The notes: a model not told the origin generated them from the letters alone. DNA of 6,453 bases from Dehalococcoidia bacterium (GCA_030604795.1 JAUVVE010000050.1:1-6453); one strand, 5' to 3'; positions 1-5,416 are shown, counted from the first letter of the stretch. Program-made: numbers and translations.

Positions 1-653
1 ACCAATTCGCTAACCCCTATCTTACCGATATCATGAACGAGTCCGGCGAGCTCTATTTTCCCAACCTCGTCCTCGGGTATACCCATCTCACGGGAGATGG
101 CAACGCCCATTTCTGCGACCCTCTGTGAATGGCCACGGGTATATTTGTCCTTGGCTTCCAGAGCGTAGGTCAAGGACATGATAGAATTCAGAAATGAGAT
201 GCGGACCTTCTTGGTTATTTCTTGGCCCTTTTCCTCAAGACGAAGCTGGTAGCTTTTGTTCTCCAGTATCAGCGTTCTCTTGCTCAGCGCGCCGTCCACG
301 CGAGTCATGAGCATATTCAGGTTAATCGGCTTCACAATATAGTCATAAGCTCCCATCTTCATTGACTCAATGGCTGTCTGGATATCCCCCATGCCGGTTA
401 CCATGATGCCCGCAGTATCCGGACATCTGACTTGCATTTCCCGCAATACGTCAATACCCGATTTCCCCGGCATCTTGATGTCCAACACCGCCAAATCGAA
501 TTCGCAGCCGTCCAGTATTCTCAAGGCGCTATTGCCATCAGGGACCGTGGTGCAGTTGTGGCCCTCCTGAGTGAGCCGGAGAGAGATGATGGCCCTTACC
601 GACGACTCATCATCTGCAATCAGGATTCTGGCTTTGTGCCCGTTATGCCTCAT
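1..653 (-). CDS. Response regulator, receiver plus HD-GYP domain (RpfG-like c-di-GMP phosphodiesterase), 3' end cut by window edge
   Basis: I translated this myself from the ATG at the high-coordinate end: 217 codons are visible and the gene continues past the left edge. Residues 8-125 form a CheY-like receiver with acidic pair D14/D15, phospho-acceptor D58 (VLDIKMPG), switch residues T86 and Y105, and K108 in YIVKP. A helical linker follows, then the start of an HD-GYP domain: GHSQRV with H175, and HDIGKIG with H207/D208, which are metal ligands. The window ends before the GYP loop, so activity cannot be judged. Family knowledge: RpfG-type proteins hydrolyse cyclic di-GMP when the receiver is phosphorylated. 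The start is firm: a GGAGG lies 6 nt upstream, inside the preceding gene, and the reading frames overlap by 11 nt (ATGAGGCATAA), so translation is probably coupled to the kinase-like protein, its likely partner. Confidence 0.9.
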   Translation of the reverse strand, partial: MRHNGHKARILIADDESSVRAIISLRLTQEGHNCTTVPDGNSALRILDGCEFDLAVLDIKMPGKSGIDVLREMQVRCPDTAGIMVTGMGDIQTAIESMKMGAYDYIVKPINLNMLMTRVDGALSKRTLILENKSYQLRLEEKGQEITKKVRISFLNSIMSLTYALEAKDKYTRGHSQRVAEMGVAISREMGIPEDEVGKIELAGLVHDIGKIGVSEL

Positions 654-1554
654 TGTTTACCTCCAATTTCTTGACTGACCTTGTTATTTCTTCAACACGA
701 GCTCGCGAGCCTTCAGTCGTTGCATACTGCCGCTGCGGCCTTTTGCCCACGTAGTGCGGACTCTCAGGTATTACGAAGCTGAGGGTAGTCCCATTGCCCG
801 GTTCGTTCTCTAGCCAGAGTTCTCCGCCGTGGGCTTGCACGATCTGCCTGGCTAAATAGAGGTCCAACCAGGCCCCGCCATCATCGGGAGTCATCGGAAT
901 ATCCAGCTCAGAAGTCTTCTGAAGCGAGCAGGGAATGGCATCAGCCAAGGTATCGGTGCTCTGGCCAACAATCTCGACCAGCACCCCATTGCTCACAGCC
1001 TTGGCAGTGACAAACACTCGCCCTTCTCCCCGGCTGAACCTGATGGCAAAGCTGAGCAAGTTTGTTACGACCTGCTCGAGCTTATCGAAAGCGCCCTCCA
1101 CATCCGGCAATCTCCGAGGCAGAGTCGTCTCGATAGCAATCCCTTTCTCCTCGGCAAATCCTTGGAGCTTGACTGCGGCGTTATCGATCACGCCCTTCAT
1201 GGAAACAGGCCGCTTTTCAAACACCACCTGTCCCGACTCAGTTGCTGCTAGCTCCAGAATTCCAGCCGCCAGCTTCCTCAAGTCTTGATTCCGCTGATCC
1301 ACCGTGGCCAGAAACTCACGTTGCGTCTCCGGGTCAGACACCTTGCCCTCCAGCATCAGTTTGATGAAGCCGCTCATGGAGTGTAGCGGTGTCCTGACTT
1401 CGTGAAAGGTATTGGCAATAGCAGCGAAGCCCAGCCTCATCTGGTCAAGCTCCTGCTGTACCTCTTTCAGCCGCCTGTGCTTGGAGTGCGCGTCCGGGGA
1501 CAGGCCATGGGCTTCTGAAGCATCCTTAACCAATTCTGACTGTAATCTGTTCAT
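643..1554 (-). CDS. Histidine-kinase-like protein (HisKA plus degenerate HATPase domain)
   Basis: A soluble 303-aa protein with no membrane segment and no recognisable PAS, GAF or HAMP sensor. Residues 20-45 look like a coiled coil leading into a HisKA helix with the phospho-acceptor motif FHEVRTPLHS (H51). The C-terminal HATPase fold is recognisable from LEQVVTNLLSFAIRFS (158-173) and from the end motif HGGELWLENEPGNGTTLSFVI (about 242-262). Several catalytic positions have changed. The second N-box asparagine, normally a Mg-ATP ligand, is F169. The G1 box DxGxG is replaced by VGQST around 196-200. The G2 glycines read GAWLDLY (227-233) in place of a GLGL-type motif. A charged tail follows residue 263. 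Either it is a pseudokinase that keeps phosphotransfer, phosphatase or docking roles, or it is a very divergent kinase. An AAGGAGG lies 6 nt before the ATG. The gap to the upstream protease is 27 nt, so the two are probably co-transcribed. Confidence 0.88.
   Translation of the reverse strand: MNRLQSELVKDASEAHGLSPDAHSKHRRLKEVQQELDQMRLGFAAIANTFHEVRTPLHSMSGFIKLMLEGKVSDPETQREFLATVDQRNQDLRKLAAGILELAATESGQVVFEKRPVSMKGVIDNAAVKLQGFAEEKGIAIETTLPRRLPDVEGAFDKLEQVVTNLLSFAIRFSRGEGRVFVTAKAVSNGVLVEIVGQSTDTLADAIPCSLQKTSELDIPMTPDDGGAWLDLYLARQIVQAHGGELWLENEPGNGTTLSFVIPESPHYVGKRPQRQYATTEGSRARVEEITRSVKKLEVNNEA
654..664 (-). promoter_or_regulatory. Ribosome binding site inside the kinase-like gene, for the HD-GYP regulator
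   Basis: GGAGG sits six bases before the ATG of the regulator, within the last codons of the upstream gene. With the 11-nt overlap of the two frames, this points to translational coupling and a near-fixed ratio of the two proteins. Confidence 0.75.
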
Positions 1555-1581
1555 CTGAACCCTCCTTGTCGCAATGCGTTC

Positions 1582-2577
1582 CTATCTGATGCTCAGAATT
1601 CCGAGCTCGTCACAGCTTCCTTCAATTGTCTTTCGCACTTCGTCATTGACAGAACCATTGCCGTTATCATCATTCGCTGTGGTGAAGAGCAAGCTGACCA
1701 CCGCGGACACAAAGGCGGTTGCCATCGAAGTCCCATTCTTGTAGTCATAGCCGTCGCCGGGTAACGTGGAGTAGATGCTAACCCCGGGGGCAGCCACATC
1801 TATCCAGTCAGCGCGGCTCGACCACGAGACCACAGAATCAGTGGCGTCGGTAGCTGCTACGGCAATGCAATTTGCGTAATAGGCTGGATACACCGGCCTT
1901 CCACCTGAGCCGTTGCCTGAAGCTGCTACGACGACAACTCCGTTGCTCCAGGCATAGTCCATCGCATCTTCCAGCGCTTGGTTCGGGCTACTAACGGTAA
2001 GGCTGATGTTGATGACCTTGGCCCCGTTGTCTACTGCCCACACGATGCCTTTGGCTATCGTTGAAGGCCAGACCATACCGCTGTCCTCGGCCACCTTCAC
2101 GTTCAACAAAAGGCAATTGGGGGCGATACCGGCGATGCCAATCCCATTGTTGGGAGTGGCGGCGATGATGCCAGCAATGTGAGTACCATGACCGTTACGG
2201 TCAGAGGCTGTCGGACTATCCGAGAAATTCACGCTGGCTACTACTTTGCCCGCCAGGTCTTCATGTCGCTGGTCAATGCCAGTGTCGAGGACAGCAATGA
2301 GAATGTCCTGACCGACCGTGCTGTCCTCCCATGGGTCCAGAGCCTGAACCTTGGCCAGCGCCCATTGCTTATCAAAATACTCATCATTCGGAATGGTTGA
2401 AGAAGCAATCGCACCCGGCTGCAGGCTTTCAACAAGGCCGTCCCTTGAGAAGCTGCCGGCGTCAGCGATTTCTATCCAGGCAGATGGCACCGGGCACGGC
2501 ACCAGAAGTATTACGGCCAGGAGAAAAAGTATTGTGTCAGTCAGCCTGTTTCTCATCCTAAACTCTATCCTGCTCAT
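1582..2577 (-). CDS. Secreted subtilisin-like serine protease (peptidase family S8)
   Basis: 331 aa. The N-terminus has basic residues, then a hydrophobic run (about residues 15-32, TILFLLAVILLVP) ending near PSA: a Sec signal peptide, so the enzyme should be exported. A short pro-region of about 40 residues precedes the catalytic domain. The triad is complete: D98 in VLDTGID, H130 in NGHGTH and S284 in NGTSMA, with oxyanion-hole N222 in AASGNG. The motif after the serine reads ATAFVSA where family members usually have ATPHVAG. The C-terminal stretch ANDDNGNGSVNDEVRK (301-316) is rich in Asp and Asn, and may bind calcium. The upstream -10-like hexamer would put the transcript start only a few bases before this ATG. 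The in-frame ATG seven codons later (position 2556) has AGGATAGAG upstream and gives a more normal signal peptide, so it may be the true start. This is the first gene after the shared promoter, followed by the kinase-like gene. Confidence 0.93.
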   Translation of the reverse strand: MSRIEFRMRNRLTDTILFLLAVILLVPCPVPSAWIEIADAGSFSRDGLVESLQPGAIASSTIPNDEYFDKQWALAKVQALDPWEDSTVGQDILIAVLDTGIDQRHEDLAGKVVASVNFSDSPTASDRNGHGTHIAGIIAATPNNGIGIAGIAPNCLLLNVKVAEDSGMVWPSTIAKGIVWAVDNGAKVINISLTVSSPNQALEDAMDYAWSNGVVVVAASGNGSGGRPVYPAYYANCIAVAATDATDSVVSWSSRADWIDVAAPGVSIYSTLPGDGYDYKNGTSMATAFVSAVVSLLFTTANDDNGNGSVNDEVRKTIEGSCDELGILSIR

Positions 2578-2587
2578 TGGTATTCTC

Positions 2588-2653
2588 AGGATACGTCTGG
2601 GATGCGAAACAACTTCTAAAGAACTACGGTGTCTATCTAAACAAATCCTAAAC
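2588..2653 (-). promoter_or_regulatory. Four-box operator and promoter of the subtilisin operon (OmpR/PhoB-type layout)
   Basis: Read on the minus strand, the boxes are GTTTAG (2653-2648), GTTTAG (2642-2637), CTTTAG (2621-2616) and GTTTCG (2610-2605). Starts are 11, 21 and 11 bp apart, so all lie near one face of the helix in two pairs. A -10-like TATCCT (2593-2588) follows the last box by 11 nt. There is no good -35 hexamer, as expected of an activator-dependent promoter. The same array with identical spacings occurs 2750 bp away, before the micropeptide/sigma operon. Base identity over the 60 bp core is about 73 percent and is concentrated in the boxes. Regulator identity is inferred; the nearby OmpR-family protein is the leading candidate. 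Confidence 0.6.
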
Positions 2654-2660
2654 TTTCGTC

Positions 2661-2906
2661 AGGCAGGAAGGGACGTAGGAGTAAATGCAAAGGCTAAAAT
2701 GTAAAAGGCAAAAAGACAGACGGGAATTGAAGGAGGAAGTTTAGGGAACGAGGGGCAAATTTTGAATCCCAGTATGCAAAGACCAGTATGTAAAGACCAG
2801 TATGTAAAGAAATGTAAGATGTAAAAGCTAAAGTGCAAGTCAAAAGCGAAAAATGAATCTGGGGGCGTGGCCTTAGAGAGGAGCAATAATGTTTACATTT
2901 CTATTT
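2661..2906. other. Low-complexity intergenic spacer, no gene seen
   Basis: A-rich on the plus strand, built from variants of aatgtaaa, gcaaaag and gctaaaatg, and turning T-rich beyond about 2890. I find no ribosome binding site followed by a plausible frame on either strand. The longest frame, on the minus strand, encodes only the repetitive Phe/Leu/His/Ile-rich translation of the repeat words. Similar vocabulary occurs at 6186-6330 and in the 3' flanks of the sigma gene and its pseudogene. I see no convincing intrinsic terminator for the RsbT-like transcript here. Confidence 0.6.
2770..2811. repeat. Three tandem copies of a 14-bp unit
   Basis: The unit cagtatgtaaagac occurs three times head to tail. 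The first copy has C for T at position 8, and the last ends in A in place of C. The length is not a multiple of three and there is no gene here, so it is probably slippage within the low-complexity spacer. Confidence 0.85.
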
Positions 2907-2981
2907 GCCATTTTGGTTCTTGGCTACTGACTTTTGGTTTTCAACTACTGGAGGTAGTCTATCAACTTGCGGCTGTGGCTT
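2907..2981. repeat. 75-bp direct repeat, copy 1 (3' end and flank of the sigma pseudogene)
   Basis: Aligns without gaps to the other copy at 3591-3665, with 8 mismatches in 75 bases. It contains the last 11 sense codons and stop of a sigma-factor gene plus 38 bases of T-rich 3' flank. The two copies bracket the RsbT-like gene in the same orientation. Confidence 0.92.
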
Positions 2982-3166
2982 AAGGAACCTCCTCGGCGGG
3001 CTCTGGTGTTGTGTAAACTTGAATGAAGTCAGCAAGGCGACTGCGTTGTTGCCCGGCGGGCGATTCAAGAAATAGCGTTGCCTGAACTTGCCTTGAGCGG
3101 CCGCTGCAGCTCTTCAGGTGAGGTTCCCGTTTCAGAAGCTAACTCGTTGCTGGTTGGGTCGTGGCC
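2945..3166 (-). pseudogene. Remnant of a second sigma-70 factor (region 3, linker and extreme C-terminus; region 4 deleted)
   Basis: Three frames on the minus strand each match the intact sigma factor upstream. From 3166 to 3068 the frame reads GHDPTSNELASETGTSPEEL, then QRPLKASSGNAIS, matching QEELAAEMGVSPKKVKRLL and TTSSCESIS of the intact protein. A one-base shift is needed. From 3069 to 2983 it reads LESPAGQQRSRLADFI, then QVYTTPEPAEEVP, matching LETPVGEEGGKLSDLI and EDPTAPDPADEA. A TAA stop follows, and about 66 codons covering region 4 are missing. The end (2980-2945) reads SHSRKLIDYLQ and stop, matching SHCRNLIDYLR. No full-length product is possible. Its first 28 bases overlap the 3' end of the RsbT-like gene in another frame. 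Ungapped base identity over the first part is about 65 percent, so this is an old paralogue, not a recent copy. Confidence 0.85.
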
Positions 3167-3570
3167 GGATTGTTGCGGATGATGGCAATGATTGCCTTGG
3201 TGTACCCGGGCTCGGATTCGATGTTGAACTGATCGACCAGGCTCTTTATGGTCGGCACGCTTGCTCCGAAGCCGCCACCGGTGCTAAAGCCATGGTCCAT
3301 GGCCTTCCCGCCGTTGGGGATGCCGCGACCATAATGCTCGACGACCACCTGGATGTTGATGTCACTCTGATTGGACATGTCAATGATGTCGAAGGCCCCA
3401 CCGCGGGCGTAGTGGGTAGCGTTGCATGTCAATTCGGAGATAGCGGCGGCCAGGCGTGTCTGGTCAGCCAAGCCGAGGCCGAGTCCACGTGCCATCTCCC
3501 GTCCCGCTTGCTGGGCAGCTATGATGTCGCTGTCCACTTTGATCGGGATCCTAGTCCTAACGAGGCCCAT
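3139..3570 (-). CDS. RsbT-like GHKL-fold ATPase / anti-sigma switch protein
   Basis: 143 aa. It follows the RsbT pattern: RIPI at 7-10, DIIAAQQAGREMA (15-27), LADQTRLAAAISELTCNATHYA (34-55) with the N-box E46 and N50, and a C-terminal VDQFNIESEPG (112-122). Family knowledge: RsbT and RsbW proteins are small soluble ATPases that phosphorylate STAS proteins and bind a phosphatase or sigma factor in partner-switching systems. Two nucleotide-site motifs are altered. The Asp of the D-x-G-P-G-I box is H79 (EHYGRGI), and the G-G-L-G-x-G-L loop reads GGGFGASV (98-105). About ten residues at the end (NNPATTQPATS) extend past the usual family terminus and are encoded by DNA derived partly from the sigma pseudogene. 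AGGAGG lies 6 nt before the ATG. The gap from the sigma stop is 58 nt, so it is probably the last gene of that operon. No STAS partner is visible. Confidence 0.87.
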   Translation of the reverse strand: MGLVRTRIPIKVDSDIIAAQQAGREMARGLGLGLADQTRLAAAISELTCNATHYARGGAFDIIDMSNQSDINIQVVVEHYGRGIPNGGKAMDHGFSTGGGFGASVPTIKSLVDQFNIESEPGYTKAIIAIIRNNPATTQPATS

Positions 3571-3590
3571 TGGCTTCCTCCTTTTTATCC

Positions 3591-3665
3591 GCCATTTTGG
3601 CTCTTGGCTTTTAACTTTTGGTTTTCAACTACCGGAGGTAATCTATCAAGTTGCGGCAGTGGCTT
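3591..3665. repeat. 75-bp direct repeat, copy 2 (3' end and flank of the intact sigma gene)
   Basis: Counterpart of the copy at 2907-2981, with 67 of 75 bases identical and no gaps. It covers the last 12 codons of the intact sigma gene including the stop, and nearly all of the spacer before the RsbT-like gene's ribosome binding site. Confidence 0.92.
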
Positions 3666-4963
3666 GAGCAGCGCAGCTTGACCAGTGCATCTTTCTCAAT
3701 CTGACGTACCCGTTCTCTGGTGAGGCCTAGCGCTACGCTGATCTCTTCCAGGGTTTCACCACCGTTATTGTCCAGCCCGAACCGCGCCTCGATGACGCGG
3801 CGCTCTCGGGGTTCCAACAACTCGAGGGCTGTGCTCAACTGTTCCTTGAGCATGACTGCAGCGGCCTCATCAGCGGGGTCCGGTGCTGTTGGATCTTCGA
3901 TCAAGTCGCTGAGCTTGCCTCCCTCCTCCCCCACGGGTGTCTCCAGGGAAATGGACTCACATGAACTCGTCGTGAGCAGCCGCTTCACCTTCTTGGGCGA
4001 GACTCCCATCTCAGCAGCCAACTCCTCCTGGGTCGCCTCACGGCGGAACTCTTGCGACAACCTGTCTCTTGCCTGGGCCAGCCTTGCCACAGCCTCGCCC
4101 GTGTGTACCGGCAGGCGCACCGTGCGCGACTGGTCGGCGATGGCCTCAAACACTGCTTGCCGAATCCACCAAGCTGCGTAGGTGCTGAACTTGTAGCCCC
4201 TGCGGTGGTCGAATCTCTTCACGGCTTCCATTAGGCCGATGTTACCCTCCTGGATGAGGTCTGCCAGCGGTACGCCGCGGCCGACGTACTTCTTGGTCAC
4301 CTTGACCACCAGGCGCAAGTTGGCTTGAATCATCTGGTCGGTTGCCTGGCGGCCCCTTTCCCGTATTCGCTGGAGGTGCCAGGCAATTTCGCGGTGATGC
4401 TCTTTTAACTCATCCCAAAAGGCCGGCGACTGCAGCACTGCTTCAAACTCGGCCACGGAGCATTCCCAGCCGGCTCTCCCTAGGATTTCCCACGGGATGA
4501 GCCGGCTGTCTAGAGACAGCTCAATCATGGCCTGCTTGGTTTCTGCTTGGCCTGCCCCGGTCCTTTGAGCTATAGCGCCACATAAGTATTCGTCGACATG
4601 GCCATCGATGGCACGGCGCGCTTCTGGATTCAGCACTCTCGCTGCTACACCCTCGTTGGGCGGGAGCTCCAGGTGTTGACACAGTGCCTCAAAAAGCACA
4701 CGTGCCTGGCAGAAGCGGTCCGTTAACATCAGCAATAGGTCGGTTGCTGCCGGCGAGGTACCATATTTGGCAACCCAGTCCTGCTCAAGCTGTGACATAT
4801 GCTTCCCCGCCTCCGCCTGTGCGCCCAGTTCTTGCCACTCATCGGGATTCAGCAGAGATACTTGCCCGAATTCGGCAAAGTAGCCGTTCAGTGAACCTCC
4901 TACTAACTCAGCCTTGGAGCGGGCTGGCTCCATGGTTTTGACTTCTACTAGAACTGTCGTCAT
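3629..4963 (-). CDS. RNA polymerase sigma-70 factor, RpoD/SigA-like (probably an alternative group member)
   Basis: 444 aa. Region 1.2 is at about 27-54 (GYFAEFGQVSLLNPDEW). A variable segment of about 150 residues follows. Region 2 is about 205-282 with NLRLVVKVTKKYVGRGVPL, DLIQEGNIGLMEAVKRFD and the -10-reading helix YAAWWIRQAVFEAIADQ (262-278). Region 3 is about 284-345. Region 4 is about 375-435, with the -35-reading helix-turn-helix TLEEISVALGLTRERVRQIE (403-422). All core contacts look intact, so it should bind polymerase and recognise promoters close to the housekeeping type. Its place behind two micropeptides and before an RsbT-like gene, under an inducible-looking promoter, argues for a regulated paralogue rather than the housekeeping factor, but the window cannot prove that. 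AGGAGG lies 11 nt before the ATG. An internal ATG ten codons on lacks a comparable site. Confidence 0.95.
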   Translation of the reverse strand: MTTVLVEVKTMEPARSKAELVGGSLNGYFAEFGQVSLLNPDEWQELGAQAEAGKHMSQLEQDWVAKYGTSPAATDLLLMLTDRFCQARVLFEALCQHLELPPNEGVAARVLNPEARRAIDGHVDEYLCGAIAQRTGAGQAETKQAMIELSLDSRLIPWEILGRAGWECSVAEFEAVLQSPAFWDELKEHHREIAWHLQRIRERGRQATDQMIQANLRLVVKVTKKYVGRGVPLADLIQEGNIGLMEAVKRFDHRRGYKFSTYAAWWIRQAVFEAIADQSRTVRLPVHTGEAVARLAQARDRLSQEFRREATQEELAAEMGVSPKKVKRLLTTSSCESISLETPVGEEGGKLSDLIEDPTAPDPADEAAAVMLKEQLSTALELLEPRERRVIEARFGLDNNGGETLEEISVALGLTRERVRQIEKDALVKLRCSSHCRNLIDYLR

Positions 4964-4974
4964 GTCTTATTTCG

Positions 4975-4980
4975 CCTCCT
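4975..4980 (-). promoter_or_regulatory. Ribosome binding site of the sigma-factor gene
   Basis: AGGAGG with an 11-nt spacer to the ATG, slightly longer than usual. It supports this start over the in-frame ATG ten codons downstream, which has no Shine-Dalgarno match. Confidence 0.7.
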
Positions 4981-5024
4981 TTGTCGCTGCCGGTGCGGCG
5001 TACTCCCTGAACACAAAACTGGTC

Positions 5025-5108
5025 TTACAACAAGTACCAAAAAGACGCGCAAAACGCCGCGGCCACACAAAAGTAACTTACGACTATGATGACAAGCTGC
5101 TTGTTCAT
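5025..5108 (-). CDS. Putative 27-aa membrane micropeptide
   Basis: Reads MNKQLVIIVVSYFCVAAA, then FCASFWYLL and TAA. After a short basic N-terminus (K3) the whole peptide is one hydrophobic segment, as in single-pass membrane micropeptides, with cysteines at 14 and 20. AAGGAG stands 7 nt before this ATG. An in-frame ATG two codons earlier lies too close to that site. It sits 55 nt after the 44-aa frame and 61 nt before the sigma gene, all in one direction. I recognise no family. Support is the ribosome binding site, the hydrophobic composition and the operon position; there is no homology evidence. Confidence 0.5.
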   Translation of the reverse strand: MNKQLVIIVVSYFCVAAAFCASFWYLL

Positions 5109-5163
5109 TCTCATACTCCTTACGTCTTCTTGACTCCTGAAATGCAACGATTGACAACGGGCA

Positions 5164-5298
5164 TTAATGCAGATGCCATGCGATGCCCACGGAGACTATG
5201 CTGACAAGAATAATAGTGTCAACAATCAGTCCAGCAAAGAGTGCTAAGAGTTTCTTGTCGACTCTGAGAAGAGCTAACCCTTTCCTAATCTCAGTCAT
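5164..5298 (-). CDS. Putative 44-aa single-pass membrane protein
   Basis: Reads MTEIRKGLALLRVDKK, then LLALFAGLIVDTIILV, then SIVSVGIAWHLH and stop. The N-terminal 16 residues are charged (R5, K6, R12, K15, K16), followed by about 23 hydrophobic residues. This suggests a cytoplasmic basic N-terminus and one membrane helix with a buried D27. AAGGAGGGAAGAA directly before the ATG gives a near-perfect ribosome binding site. It is the first gene after the four-box promoter, with an estimated leader of about 30 nt, and precedes the 27-aa peptide and the sigma factor. I recognise no family. A membrane sensor or tether for the sigma/RsbT-like pair is possible but unproven. Confidence 0.65.
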   Translation of the reverse strand: MTEIRKGLALLRVDKKLLALFAGLIVDTIILVSIVSVGIAWHLH

Positions 5299-5337
5299 TT
5301 CTTCCCTCCTTGTCACCTTTTGTCTGTTCTTGCTGCC

Positions 5338-5403
5338 AGTCTAGAGTCTGGCTGCGAAACAAAGTCTAAAAATCTCTGGTGGAAATCTAAACATCCTCTA
5401 AAC
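5338..5403 (-). promoter_or_regulatory. Four-box operator and promoter of the micropeptide/sigma operon
   Basis: On the minus strand: GTTTAG (5403-5398), GTTTAG (5392-5387), TTTTAG (5371-5366) and GTTTCG (5360-5355), with the same 11/21/11 bp spacing as the copy before the subtilisin. The -10-like TAGACT (5343-5338) again lies 11 nt after the last box. The array begins 14 nt beyond the upstream terminator, so this is an independent transcription unit. Two direct-repeat pairs of 11-bp period fit two tandem OmpR/PhoB-family dimers, the downstream pair standing in for a -35 element. Confidence 0.62.
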
Positions 5404-5416
5404 TTGCTTCAGACGA

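Noticed and set aside
935..1288. 117-codon plus-strand frame
   Set aside because: It lies fully inside the kinase-like gene on the opposite strand. Its Ser/Thr-rich translation is the usual antisense shadow.
2690..2860. Repeats as a possible CRISPR array
   Set aside because: Units are 14 bp and contiguous, with no spacers, and the surrounding similarity is low complexity.
2659..2886. 75-codon minus-strand open frame in the spacer
   Set aside because: Its translation is only the Phe/Leu/His/Ile-rich reading of low-complexity repeat words. It has no ribosome binding site and lies over the second promoter array.
3053..3063. GC-rich palindrome GCCCGGCGGGC as a terminator
   Set aside because: Only a 4-bp stem, no T run on either side, and it falls inside recognisable sigma pseudogene sequence.
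3557..3595. 12-codon minus-strand leader frame overlapping the RsbT-like start
   Set aside because: It begins inside the 75-bp repeat without a ribosome binding site, and its sequence is set by the repeat and the RsbT-like Shine-Dalgarno. It is too weak to call a leader peptide.
3118..3681. 187-codon plus-strand open frame
   Set aside because: It is antisense to the RsbT-like gene, pseudogene end and sigma 3' end, all supported by family motifs, and resembles no protein I know.
4960..5157. 65-codon minus-strand frame overlapping the sigma start by four bases
   Set aside because: The ATGA overlap is tempting, but the product is a basic, Arg/Cys-rich string with no domain. The overlapping 27-codon frame has a better ribosome binding site and a coherent hydrophobic product.
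4914..5204. 96-codon plus-strand frame before the OmpR regulator
   Set aside because: Antisense to the sigma start and the micropeptides, with no ribosome binding site or recognisable domain.
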